Origin: an uncultured Clostridia bacterium
Lineage (GTDB): Bacteria; Bacillota; Clostridia; UBA1381
Length of the DNA stretch: 38,125 nucleotides
Direction of reading: 5' to 3'
NCBI GenBank assembly: GCA_934463455.1
Contig: CAKSJU010000007.1
Coordinates: 1 to 38,125, forward strand
Under the pieces are notes generated by a model, which was not told the origin of the DNA, made no database searches, and saw nothing but the letters and a program-made list of their open reading frames with translations. Both the position numbers and the translations under genes were made by a program. This document shows, one piece after another, positions 25,022-32,241 of the stretch (within the stretch, counting starts at the first letter, position 1; each line of letters begins with the position of its first letter).

Positions 25022-25594
25022 ATGACAGAGCTTGAAAAGGATTTTGATAAAATTATTGACGAGTGTTCGTCTCTTTTTGAAAAAAAATTAAAAGACTACG
25101 GACCTACGTGGCTGTTTTTCAGAAATATTTCACTTGTTGACCAGCTTTGGATAAAAGCAAAGAGAATTTCTGTTTTGGAGGAAAACAACGATGATACGTT
25201 GGTAGGCGAAGGCAGAAAGGACGAGTATATTGGGCTTATCAATTATTCGATTGTAATGCTTTTTAGGTTTTGGCATAAGGATGAGTTCCCGGGATATGAT
25301 GAAATACTCACATCCCCGGAACTTGCCGACGAAGTTTCGACGGATAGAATTATGCAGTGCTACAAAAGTGTTGCCGATGAAATCAAGCAGCTTATGATAA
25401 AGAAAAATCATGATTACGGGGACGCATGGCGCGGTATGGACAAGAAATCAATAACCGACATGATTATCATTAAACTGTCGAGAATTAAAAAAATTATTAA
25501 AAATTCCGGTGCGCTTTTGGTTTCCGAGGGAATCGACGCACAGCTTTCGGATATTGTAAATTATTCTGTATTCGGTTTGATAAAGCTTAAATAA
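25022..25594 (+). CDS. DUF1599 (Nmad1-like) protein with internal duplication
   Basis: A 190-residue, mostly helical soluble protein that I recognise as the DUF1599 family, also named nucleotide-modification-associated domain 1. It consists of two copies of the same unit. The first (about 20-85) has KKLKDYGPTWLFF, IKAKRI, EGRKDEYIGLINYSIVMLF; the second (about 125-190) has KKNHDYGDAWRGM, IKLSRI, EGIDAQLSDIVNYSVFGLI. The repeated [KN]xDYGxxW and NYS motifs with acidic residues between suggest a shared ligand or metal site, possibly nucleotide-related, but no activity is established to my knowledge. It sits 24 bp after the malic enzyme and 18 bp before the cyclophilin fusion. Confidence 0.8.
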   Translation: MTELEKDFDKIIDECSSLFEKKLKDYGPTWLFFRNISLVDQLWIKAKRISVLEENNDDTLVGEGRKDEYIGLINYSIVMLFRFWHKDEFPGYDEILTSPELADEVSTDRIMQCYKSVADEIKQLMIKKNHDYGDAWRGMDKKSITDMIIIKLSRIKKIIKNSGALLVSEGIDAQLSDIVNYSVFGLIKLK

Positions 25595-25612
25595 AGAAAG
25601 GATATACATATT

Positions 25613-26533
25613 ATGAAAAAGATTATTTTTACATTAATAGCATTAATGACAGTTGGTTTTTCGGCAAATGCGGAAAGTAATATTAATATTAAAATAAACG
25701 ATACCGATTTTGAAACATCGCCGCAGCCGATTATGATGAATGACCGTGTGCTTGTACCCATGCGCAGTATTTTTGAGCGTCTCGGAGCAGAAGTTTACTG
25801 GGAAAATTCAACTAAAATGGTAACGGCAATAAAAGGCGCGGATGTTATAATGCTGCAAATTGATAACAACAAGCTGTTCAAGCCTAATGAAAGTATTGAC
25901 TTGGACGTTGCGCCGATAGTTATAAACGACAGAACAATGGTACCCCTCAGAGCTGTGTCGTCAAGTCTCGGAGCAGAGGTTGACTGGGACAATGATACAA
26001 AAACGGTCTACATAAATTATAAAGAAGAAAAATCAATACAAGTGAGTATTGAAGTCGAAGGCTACGGTAATATGGAAGCGGAGCTTTATCCCGAAATCGC
26101 ACCGGAGACGGTAAAGAATTTTGTGAAGCTGGCGAATGAAGGGTTTTATGACGGACTTGTATTTCATCGTATAATTGACGGATTTATGATACAGGGCGGA
26201 GGATATGACAAAAATCTGAACATAAAAGAAACAGACAGCATAAAAGGTGAATTTAGTCAAAACGGATTTAACAACACCTTGAAGCACACAAAGGGTGTTT
26301 TGTCTATGGCAAGAACTTCTGACCCGAACTCGGCAAGCAGCCAGTTTTTTATAATGGACGGAGACGCTCCTTATCTTGACGGGGCATATGCGGCATTCGG
26401 AAAGCTTACAAGCGGAATTGAAGTGCTCGAAAAGCTTTCGGCGATTGAAACAAAATCACTTGAAAACGGAATGGATGATGTTCCGGTTGATTTACCTGTG
26501 ATAAAAACCATAAAAGTAACTTCAAATGAATAA
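25613..26533 (+). CDS. Exported cyclophilin fused to a copper-amine-oxidase-N-like domain
   Basis: A 306-residue secreted protein. Residues 1-20 are a signal peptide ending SANA. Residues about 24-135 contain two MMNDRVLVPMRSIFERLGAE/INDRTMVPLRAVSSSLGAE units, the beta-stalk domain called copper amine oxidase N-terminal domain; despite the name it carries no copper oxidase chemistry. Residues about 140-302 are a cyclophilin-type peptidyl-prolyl isomerase with FHRIIDGFMIQGG (catalytic Arg186), SMARTSDPNSASSQFFI and YAAFGKL. A foldase working outside the membrane, tethered or oriented by the stalk domain, is the likely role. Its stop overlaps the start of the GIY-YIG gene by 8 bp, implying coupled translation. 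Confidence 0.93.
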   Translation: MKKIIFTLIALMTVGFSANAESNINIKINDTDFETSPQPIMMNDRVLVPMRSIFERLGAEVYWENSTKMVTAIKGADVIMLQIDNNKLFKPNESIDLDVAPIVINDRTMVPLRAVSSSLGAEVDWDNDTKTVYINYKEEKSIQVSIEVEGYGNMEAELYPEIAPETVKNFVKLANEGFYDGLVFHRIIDGFMIQGGGYDKNLNIKETDSIKGEFSQNGFNNTLKHTKGVLSMARTSDPNSASSQFFIMDGDAPYLDGAYAAFGKLTSGIEVLEKLSAIETKSLENGMDDVPVDLPVIKTIKVTSNE

Positions 26534-26813
26534 GCATTATTACGTTTATCTTTTAAAATGCAGCGATTCGTCTTTTTATTGCGGTTATACCGATAATATC
26601 GAAAAAAGAGTGGAACTTCACAACAGCGGCAAAGGCGCGAAATACACGCGAAGCCACCGACCGGTGGAGCTTGTATATTCAGAAGCTTTTGACACAAAAA
26701 GCGATGCAATGAAAAGAGAATGCGAAATAAAAAAGATGACCCGTGCCGAAAAAGCCGAGCTTACGGCAAAAAACGGTCAATGCCTCATTGGAAAGGAACA
26801 TACAAATGAGTAA
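26526..26813 (+). CDS. GIY-YIG domain protein, UPF0213/YhbQ type
   Basis: A 95-residue stand-alone GIY-YIG nuclease-fold protein. The two tripeptide motifs are represented by VYLL and YCGYT in YYVYLLKCSDSSFYCGYT (residues 5-22). The conserved Arg is in EKRVELHNSGKGAKYTR, and the acidic residue in KRECEIKKM near the C-terminus. The family is widespread and thought to act on DNA, but its cellular task is unclear. It overlaps the upstream cyclophilin gene by 8 bp and the downstream flippase gene by 8 bp (both ATGAxTAA-type junctions), so it is translated as the middle of a tightly coupled trio. Confidence 0.92.
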   Translation: MNKHYYVYLLKCSDSSFYCGYTDNIEKRVELHNSGKGAKYTRSHRPVELVYSEAFDTKSDAMKRECEIKKMTRAEKAELTAKNGQCLIGKEHTNE

Positions 26814-28509
26814 AGGTAAAAAAAATTCTTTTATGACCAATGTATCGATTATTTTGTTTTCGCAAATTGCGGTAAAAGTTCTCGGTCTTGTATACAGAAT
26901 GGTCATAACAAATATCAACGGTTTCGGTGATGCCGGTAACGGGTATTACAATACAGGTTTTCAGGTATATACGCTGCTTTTGGCAATTTCGTCGGTAGGT
27001 ATACCGAACGCAATATCAAAAATGACATCGGAGCGCGCGGCTGTGGGAGATTATAAGGGCGCGTATAAAATATTCAGAACGGCATTGGCTTTATTTTTCT
27101 TTGTCGGCTTGTTCTGCGCAGCACTGATGTTTTTCGGTGCTGATTTTATCGTGGATGTGATACTCGGACAGGCAGACGCAGATGGTGCAAAATATGTGCT
27201 TATGGCACTTTCTCCGTCGGTTATATTTGTTTGTCTTTCGGCTGTTATAAGAGGATTTTTTACAGGTCTTGAAAATATGAAGGCAACGAGTATGTCGCAG
27301 GTGCTTGAACAGGTGTTTAAATGCACGCTCACGGTTTTGATAGTTTGGGTTATGGCAGGTCTTTCGATTTATGCAAATGAGGATGTAAAAGCATATTCAA
27401 TGGCTGCCGGAGCAAATTTTGCTTCTACAATTGCCACTGTTTTAAGCTTTATCTATCTTTTATTTTTCTATTATAAAAGAAAAAGCGGTATAATGGAAAA
27501 GGTTTCGCTGAGCACGGGAGCAACAATCGACTTCCCGTTTTTGAAAATGTGTAAGGCAATTTTGGTAATATCAATTCCGATTTCACTCGGAGGAATAATC
27601 TCGGCAATTAACAGATTGGTTGATACCGCAACTATAACAAGAGGTATAGAAATTGCTTTTCGGGATATGATTCCGGCGCACGGTAGCGTGGCGGCAATAG
27701 TAAATCCGACGGCACAGCAGCTTAATAAAGAAGCTATAAGATTGTCCGGCATACTTTCAAAAAGCGATACACTTTTAAATCTGCCGATTGCGATGAATAT
27801 TGCATTTGCAACTGTGTTGGTTCCGTCAATAGCGGGTGCTTTGGCGGTCGGAAACAAAAAAGAGGCAAGCGCGAAAATTTCGTATTCTTTCCTTTTGTCG
27901 ATATTGATAATTTTCCCTTGCGCAGTAGGGTATATAACCATGGCACAGCCGATATACAAGCTTCTTTATCCGAATGCACAGCTCGGTGCGCAGCTTTTGC
28001 AAATAAGCTCAATAGCATTGATTTTTATAGCACTAAATCAAACCATTTCCGGCTCTTTGCAGGGAATAGGTAAAATATTTGTTCCGGCAACGGGACTTTT
28101 GATGGGATGTATAGCAAAGTTTATACTGAATGTTGTTTTAATAAGACAAACCGCTATTAATATATACGGTGCTCCTATTTCTTCGATAGTGTGCCAGGTT
28201 ATTTCATTTTCCTACGGATTTACGGTTTTGTGCCGACAAACTTCGGTAAAGCTCGAATTAAAAAAATATATCATAAAACCGCTTGCGGCGTCAGCTGTTA
28301 TGGGTGCCGCGGCGCTTGCGGTATATAATTTGCTTATGATGATTTGTAAAATTAACATTATATCGCTTTTTGCCGCAATTTTAGCGGCAGGCTGCATTTA
28401 TTTTGCGGCGGTACTGAAATTAAAAATCCTTTCTGCGGATGAAATAGAACAGCTTCCTGCGGGAGTAAGAATTTTAAAGGCTTTGAAAAAAATAGGATTT
28501 TACAGGTAG
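26806..28509 (+). CDS. MurJ/SpoVB-family flippase
   Basis: A 567-residue membrane protein of the MOP superfamily (MVF/polysaccharide-transporter branch) with about 14 transmembrane helices. It is predicted to flip lipid-linked cell-wall or polysaccharide precursors, as YtgP (MurJ) or SpoVB do in Bacillus. The N-terminal FSQIAVKVLGLVYRMVITNI and the GIPNAISKMTSERAAVGDY loop are typical. Whether it is the general lipid II flippase or a sporulation-specific paralogue cannot be told here. ATG 26806 is chosen because AAAGGAA lies 7 nt upstream and the family begins near it; an upstream in-frame start at 26743 would sit inside the GIY-YIG gene and add 21 polar residues. Confidence 0.9.
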   Translation: MSKGKKNSFMTNVSIILFSQIAVKVLGLVYRMVITNINGFGDAGNGYYNTGFQVYTLLLAISSVGIPNAISKMTSERAAVGDYKGAYKIFRTALALFFFVGLFCAALMFFGADFIVDVILGQADADGAKYVLMALSPSVIFVCLSAVIRGFFTGLENMKATSMSQVLEQVFKCTLTVLIVWVMAGLSIYANEDVKAYSMAAGANFASTIATVLSFIYLLFFYYKRKSGIMEKVSLSTGATIDFPFLKMCKAILVISIPISLGGIISAINRLVDTATITRGIEIAFRDMIPAHGSVAAIVNPTAQQLNKEAIRLSGILSKSDTLLNLPIAMNIAFATVLVPSIAGALAVGNKKEASAKISYSFLLSILIIFPCAVGYITMAQPIYKLLYPNAQLGAQLLQISSIALIFIALNQTISGSLQGIGKIFVPATGLLMGCIAKFILNVVLIRQTAINIYGAPISSIVCQVISFSYGFTVLCRQTSVKLELKKYIIKPLAASAVMGAAALAVYNLLMMICKINIISLFAAILAAGCIYFAAVLKLKILSADEIEQLPAGVRILKALKKIGFYR

Positions 28510-28554
28510 TTTTAGTTTTACAAGCAGATAATAAGTAATAACGAAAGAGGTCGA

Positions 28555-28716
28555 CTAACGTGAAAGTTCCTTTTCACGTTAGCTTCCGGCAGGATTGAAA
28601 AGCCCGTGCGAAATTTTCCTCACTTTGTTCGGAAAACGCACATGGGCGCAATAATCTCTTATCATTCCTTCCCCTGCCGATAAGAGATTTTAATTACTAT
28701 TTGTGCCGAAGCAGGG
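28555..28716 (+). ncRNA. Structured 5' leader of pncB (three hairpins, possible pseudoknot)
   Basis: The 226 bp before pncB contain three strong hairpins. P1 is CTAACGTGAAA 28555-28565 with TTTCACGTTAG 28572-28582. P2 is GCCC and GTGCG at 28602-28610 with CGCAC and GGGC at 28637-28647, continued inside by TTTTCC 28614-28619 with GGAAAA 28631-28636. P3 is AATCTCTTATC 28653-28663 with GATAAGAGATT 28679-28689. The P3 loop carries CCCTGCC (28672-28678), which can pair either with GGCAGG upstream (28588-28593) or with GCAGGG (28711-28716) just before the ribosome site. No T-run terminator and no ORF. I do not recognise a named riboswitch class. It could instead be a palindromic intergenic element. 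Confidence 0.55.
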
Positions 28717-28735
28717 CGGCGGAATGGAGATTATT

Positions 28736-30178
28736 ATGAAAAATAAAACCAATATGTCTATGCTCATGGATTTTTATGAGCTTACAATGTCCAACGGATT
28801 TTGGGTTGAGGGTTTCAAAGATAAAATAGCTTATTTTGATATGTTTTTCAGAACAATTCCGGACGGCGGCGGATTTGCTATAATGGCGGGAGTGGAACAG
28901 CTTATAGAATATCTCGAAAATTTGGAGTTTACCGAGGAAGATATAGAGTATTTAAAAGGTAAAGGTATATTCAATGAAAAATTTTTGGATTATTTGAAAA
29001 ACTTTAAATTTACATGCGATGTCTGGGCAATTCCGGAGGGAACGCCGATATTCCCGGGAGAGCCGATAGTAACGGTAAGAGGTCCTGTTGTTCAGGCTCA
29101 GCTTGTTGAGACAATGCTTCTTCTTTTGATCAATCATCAGAGCCTCATAGCGACAAAAGCGAACAGAATTGTGCGTGCGGCAGCCGGAAGACCGGTAATG
29201 GAGTTTGGTTCAAGACGCGCTCAAGGTGCGGATGCGGCAATTATGGGAGCGAGAGCGGCATTTATAGGCGGCTGTGTCGGAACGGCATGTACTTGTGTTG
29301 ACCGCGATTATAAAGTTCCTGCACTCGGCACAATGGCACACAGCTGGGTACAGCTTTTTGAAAGTGAGTATGACGCTTTTTATGCTTATGCGAAAAATTA
29401 TCCCGATAATTGTACTCTTTTAATAGATACTTATAATGTATTAAAGTCCGGATTGCCGAACGCAATAAAAGTATTTAATGATGTCGTTGTTCCGGCAGGC
29501 TACAGACCTAAGGGCGTGCGTATTGACTCGGGAGATATAACATACCTTTCAAAAAAATGCAGGAAAACTCTTGACGATGCAGGATTTTCCGATTGCGGAA
29601 TAGTAGCGTCCAATTCGCTTGATGAATATATCATAAGAGATACCATTATGCAGGGAGCGAAAATTAATTCTTTCGGAGTGGGAGAACGGCTTATAACTTC
29701 AAAATCCGACCCTGTTTTCGGCGGTGTTTATAAACTGGCTGCTGTCGAGGGTGGCAACGGCGAACTTATTCCGAAAATAAAAATAAGCGAAAATGTTTCG
29801 AAAATCACAAATCCGGGATTTAAACAGGTATACAGATTGTATTCGCGAAAAGATTCGGCTGCGATTGCGGATGTTATAACGCTCCATGACGAGATTATGG
29901 ACGATACAAAGCCGTATGAGCTTTTTGACCCGGAGCATACTTGGAAAAGGAAAGTTGTTACGGATTTTTATGCGCGCCCTCTCTTGAAAAAGATATTTGA
30001 GAATGGAAAGTGTATATACGACAATCCGTCTCTCGAGGTTTTAAAGGAATATTGCAAAATGCAGATTGACGGACTTTGGGAAGAGGTAAAAAGATTTGAA
30101 AATCCGCATGAATACTATGTCGATATGTCGCAGAAAATGTGGGATTTAAAGTATAATCTTCTTAAAAACTATAAGTAG
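28736..30178 (+). CDS. pncB: Nicotinate phosphoribosyltransferase
   Basis: A 480-residue enzyme of NAD salvage that joins nicotinate to PRPP, with ATP use, to give nicotinate mononucleotide. Typical features are MDFYELTMSNGFW at the N-terminus, FGSRRAQGADAA near residue 157, the phosphorylatable His in GTMAHSW near 201, GVRIDSGDITYLSKK near 260 and FGVGERLITSKSDPVFGGVYKL near 312. I start it at ATG 28736 with TGGAG 6 nt upstream, as family members begin a few residues before the TDFYQLT-like motif; in-frame starts at 28703 (GTG) and 28724 (ATG) have poorer ribosome sites. It is preceded by a structured leader and followed after 16 bp by the Sua5 gene. Confidence 0.95.
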   Translation: MKNKTNMSMLMDFYELTMSNGFWVEGFKDKIAYFDMFFRTIPDGGGFAIMAGVEQLIEYLENLEFTEEDIEYLKGKGIFNEKFLDYLKNFKFTCDVWAIPEGTPIFPGEPIVTVRGPVVQAQLVETMLLLLINHQSLIATKANRIVRAAAGRPVMEFGSRRAQGADAAIMGARAAFIGGCVGTACTCVDRDYKVPALGTMAHSWVQLFESEYDAFYAYAKNYPDNCTLLIDTYNVLKSGLPNAIKVFNDVVVPAGYRPKGVRIDSGDITYLSKKCRKTLDDAGFSDCGIVASNSLDEYIIRDTIMQGAKINSFGVGERLITSKSDPVFGGVYKLAAVEGGNGELIPKIKISENVSKITNPGFKQVYRLYSRKDSAAIADVITLHDEIMDDTKPYELFDPEHTWKRKVVTDFYARPLLKKIFENGKCIYDNPSLEVLKEYCKMQIDGLWEEVKRFENPHEYYVDMSQKMWDLKYNLLKNYK

Positions 30179-30194
30179 AAAAGAGCTGTTTGTT

Positions 30195-31232
30195 TTGCAG
30201 ACAATCATAAAAAGAATTGACCCGAATAATATTGACAAAGATATTATAAATCAAATGGGAGATATAATAAAAAAAGGCGGACTTGTTTCTTTTCCGACCG
30301 AAACGGTTTACGGTCTCGGAGCGAGTGCTTTTGATGAGCAGGCGTCGCTGAATATCTTTAAAGCAAAGGGCAGACCGGCGGATAATCCGCTGATTGTACA
30401 TGTGATATCGCTTAAAGAGGCGGAAGAGGTAACGGAGGATATGCCGGACTCGGCAAGAAAGCTGTACAGTAAGTTTTCGCCCGGACCGCTTACTCTTATA
30501 ATGAAAAAAGCTTCAAAAATTCCGTATGCCGTTACGGCAGGATTGGAAACAGTGGCGGTAAGAATACCGTCGCATCCGATTGCGCGGGCGTTGATTGAAG
30601 CATGCGGACTGCCGATTGCCGCGCCGAGTTCCAATCTTTCGGGGAAACCGAGTCCGACAATTGCGGAATATGTAATAAAAGATATGAATGGGCGAATTGA
30701 TGCGATTATAGACGGTGGAGCATGCGATGTCGGAGTGGAATCCACGATAGTTGATTTGAGCGGAGAGCGTCCTACTTTACTCAGACCGGGAGGTATAACG
30801 TTTGAAGAATTAAAGGCGGAGCTTCCGGATATTGTAATTGATGAACATATATTAAAATCGGTTGCCGCAAATGAAAGACCGAAATGCCCGGGAATGAAAT
30901 ATAAGCATTATGCTCCGGATGCGGAGGTTTATGTTGTTGAGGGAAAAAAAGAGGCGGTTAAAAAGAAAATAAATGAGCTTCTTTTGGAAAATACCGATAA
31001 AAAAACCGGTGTTTTGTCTCTCGGCAAAACAGAATATGATGCGGATGTTGTTCTTGATGCGGGAATGAATAATATAGAATATGCAAATCGGCTTTTTACA
31101 GATTTGCGTGAGTTTGACAAACAGGGCATAGATATTGTATTTGCCGAATTTTGCATAGAAGATGAACATGCGCTTGCCGTAAAGAACAGACTTTATAAAG
31201 CGGCAGGAGGAAGGGTTATAACCTTGGCGTAG
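30195..31232 (+). CDS. tsaC: L-threonylcarbamoyladenylate synthase (Sua5 type)
   Basis: A 345-residue enzyme that makes threonylcarbamoyl-AMP from threonine, bicarbonate and ATP, the first step of tRNA t6A37 synthesis. The YrdC domain (about 10-205) shows GGLVSFPTETVYGLGASA, FKAKGRPADNPLIVHV, PGPLTLIMKK, VAVRIPSHPIAR and PSSNLSGKPSPT. A linker containing CPGMKYKHYAP leads to the smaller C-terminal Sua5 domain (about 245-345). The full two-domain form is Sua5/YwlC rather than short TsaC. Start is TTG 30195 with a modest AAAAGAG site 10 nt upstream; the next in-frame ATG (30255) would remove the first strand of the domain, so TTG is preferred. Confidence 0.93.
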   Translation: MQTIIKRIDPNNIDKDIINQMGDIIKKGGLVSFPTETVYGLGASAFDEQASLNIFKAKGRPADNPLIVHVISLKEAEEVTEDMPDSARKLYSKFSPGPLTLIMKKASKIPYAVTAGLETVAVRIPSHPIARALIEACGLPIAAPSSNLSGKPSPTIAEYVIKDMNGRIDAIIDGGACDVGVESTIVDLSGERPTLLRPGGITFEELKAELPDIVIDEHILKSVAANERPKCPGMKYKHYAPDAEVYVVEGKKEAVKKKINELLLENTDKKTGVLSLGKTEYDADVVLDAGMNNIEYANRLFTDLREFDKQGIDIVFAEFCIEDEHALAVKNRLYKAAGGRVITLA

Positions 31233-31257
31233 ATTTTTATGCGGCGGACTGCATTTA

Positions 31258-31311
31258 GGGGCTTCAGCGGGAGATTAAGGCTTCTGCTAAAGCCCTGAGG
31301 AGCGTTGCTCC
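31258..31311. repeat. Paired intergenic palindromes between tsaC and the phosphatase gene
   Basis: GGGCTTCAGC (31259-31268) pairs with GCTAAAGCCC (31286-31295) with one mismatch, and GGAGC-GTT-GCTCC (31299-31311) follows at once. There is no T tract, so these are not a standard terminator. They may be an mRNA processing or stability element or a dispersed palindromic repeat. Confidence 0.55.
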
Positions 31312-31348
31312 GATTTAAAAAGTTTGATTAAAAAGAGGAGTGCTTAAC

Positions 31349-31795
31349 GTGAACATTTTATTTGTATGTACCGGAAACACTTGCCGAAGTCCTATGGCGG
31401 CGGCACTTATGAATGAGGAAGCAATAAAGAAAAATCTTGATGTACGGATTGAGTCGGCGGGAATTATGGCAAATGAGGGCGAGTGTGCAAGCGGCGGTGC
31501 TGTAGAAGTAATGCACGATTACGGCATTGACCTTACGGAACATAAGGCAAAGCAAATTACCGAAGAGCTTTTAAAGCAATGCGATTTGATTTTGACAATG
31601 ACGGAAAATCATAAAAAGGCACTTGAACAATATGCCCCGGGTAAAGTATATACCCTTGCCGAGTATGCGGGAGTAAAATGCGATATAGCAGATCCGTTCG
31701 GAGGAGATATAAGCGACTACAGACGTGCCGCGGGACAAATAAGCGAGTTGGTGGAAAAGGCTGCGGAAAAGCTGGAAAAGGAAACAAAGCAATGA
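31349..31795 (+). CDS. ywlE: Low-molecular-weight phosphatase, probable protein-arginine phosphatase
   Basis: A 148-residue phosphatase of the low-molecular-weight PTP fold. The P-loop VCTGNTCRSPMA (residues 6-17) has the nucleophilic Cys and Arg of CX5R, and the general-acid loop DPFGG is near 115. Position five of the loop is Thr. In Bacillus YwlE the matching Thr favours phosphoarginine, whereas tyrosine phosphatases carry Ile or Leu (CLGNICRS). In Bacillus ywlE also lies close to the sua5 homologue ywlC, the same pairing as here. McsB, the arginine kinase, is not in the window. Start GTG 31349 has AGAGGAG 8 nt upstream; GTG 31340 overlaps that site. The stop overlaps rimI by 4 bp. Confidence 0.85.
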   Translation: MNILFVCTGNTCRSPMAAALMNEEAIKKNLDVRIESAGIMANEGECASGGAVEVMHDYGIDLTEHKAKQITEELLKQCDLILTMTENHKKALEQYAPGKVYTLAEYAGVKCDIADPFGGDISDYRRAAGQISELVEKAAEKLEKETKQ

Positions 31796-32241
31796 AAATT
31801 GTGTCTATGTGCGCCGAAGATGCAAAGGAGCTTGCAGAACTGGACAAAGAAGTTTTTTCGGTACCGTGGTCGGAAAAATCGTTTCTTGAGGAATTTGAAA
31901 ATCGGCTTGCGGTTTACTATATTGCAAAAGAAGAAAATAAGATTATAGGCTATGCCGGATTTTGGCATGTTGCCGATGAAGGAGATATAACAAATATTGC
32001 CGTAAAACAGGAGTACAGGCGAAAGGGCATTGCGAGCCGCTTAATAGAAACGATAATTAAGGAAGCGGACAGAAGAAAGCTTTTACTGCTGACCCTGGAG
32101 GTAAGAGAATCGAATGCTGCGGCAATTAAATTATACGAAAAATTCGGCTTTAAAATAATCGGAAAAAGAAAAAGGTATTATACAAATCCGGCAGAGGATG
32201 CGCTTATAATGACGCTTTATTTTGGAGGAACATATGGATAA
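31792..32241 (+). CDS. rimI: RimI-type N-acetyltransferase
   Basis: A 149-residue GNAT-fold acetyltransferase. The acetyl-CoA pyrophosphate loop appears as QEYRRKGIASRLI (about 80-92), preceded by the ITNIAV strand, and followed by LTLEVRESNAAAIKLYEKFGF (about 103-123), which is the hallmark of RimI. RimI acetylates the N-terminus of ribosomal protein S18 in E. coli, and its gene is often next to the t6A genes, as here with tsaD. ATG 31792 overlaps the phosphatase stop by 4 bp (ATGA) and its own stop overlaps tsaD by 8 bp. An in-frame upstream ATG at 31678 lies deep inside the phosphatase gene and is rejected. Confidence 0.93.
   Translation: MKIVSMCAEDAKELAELDKEVFSVPWSEKSFLEEFENRLAVYYIAKEENKIIGYAGFWHVADEGDITNIAVKQEYRRKGIASRLIETIIKEADRRKLLLLTLEVRESNAAAIKLYEKFGFKIIGKRKRYYTNPAEDALIMTLYFGGTYG

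Noticed and set aside
28555..28716. Naming the pncB leader as a NAD riboswitch
   Set aside because: I could not match it to the known NAD-I or NAD-II layouts; only the stems and competing pairings are reported.
31349..31795. Arsenate reductase (ArsC, thioredoxin-linked type)
   Set aside because: It shares the fold, but the extra redox cysteine pair in the ArsC C-terminal half is not present, and there are no ars genes near.
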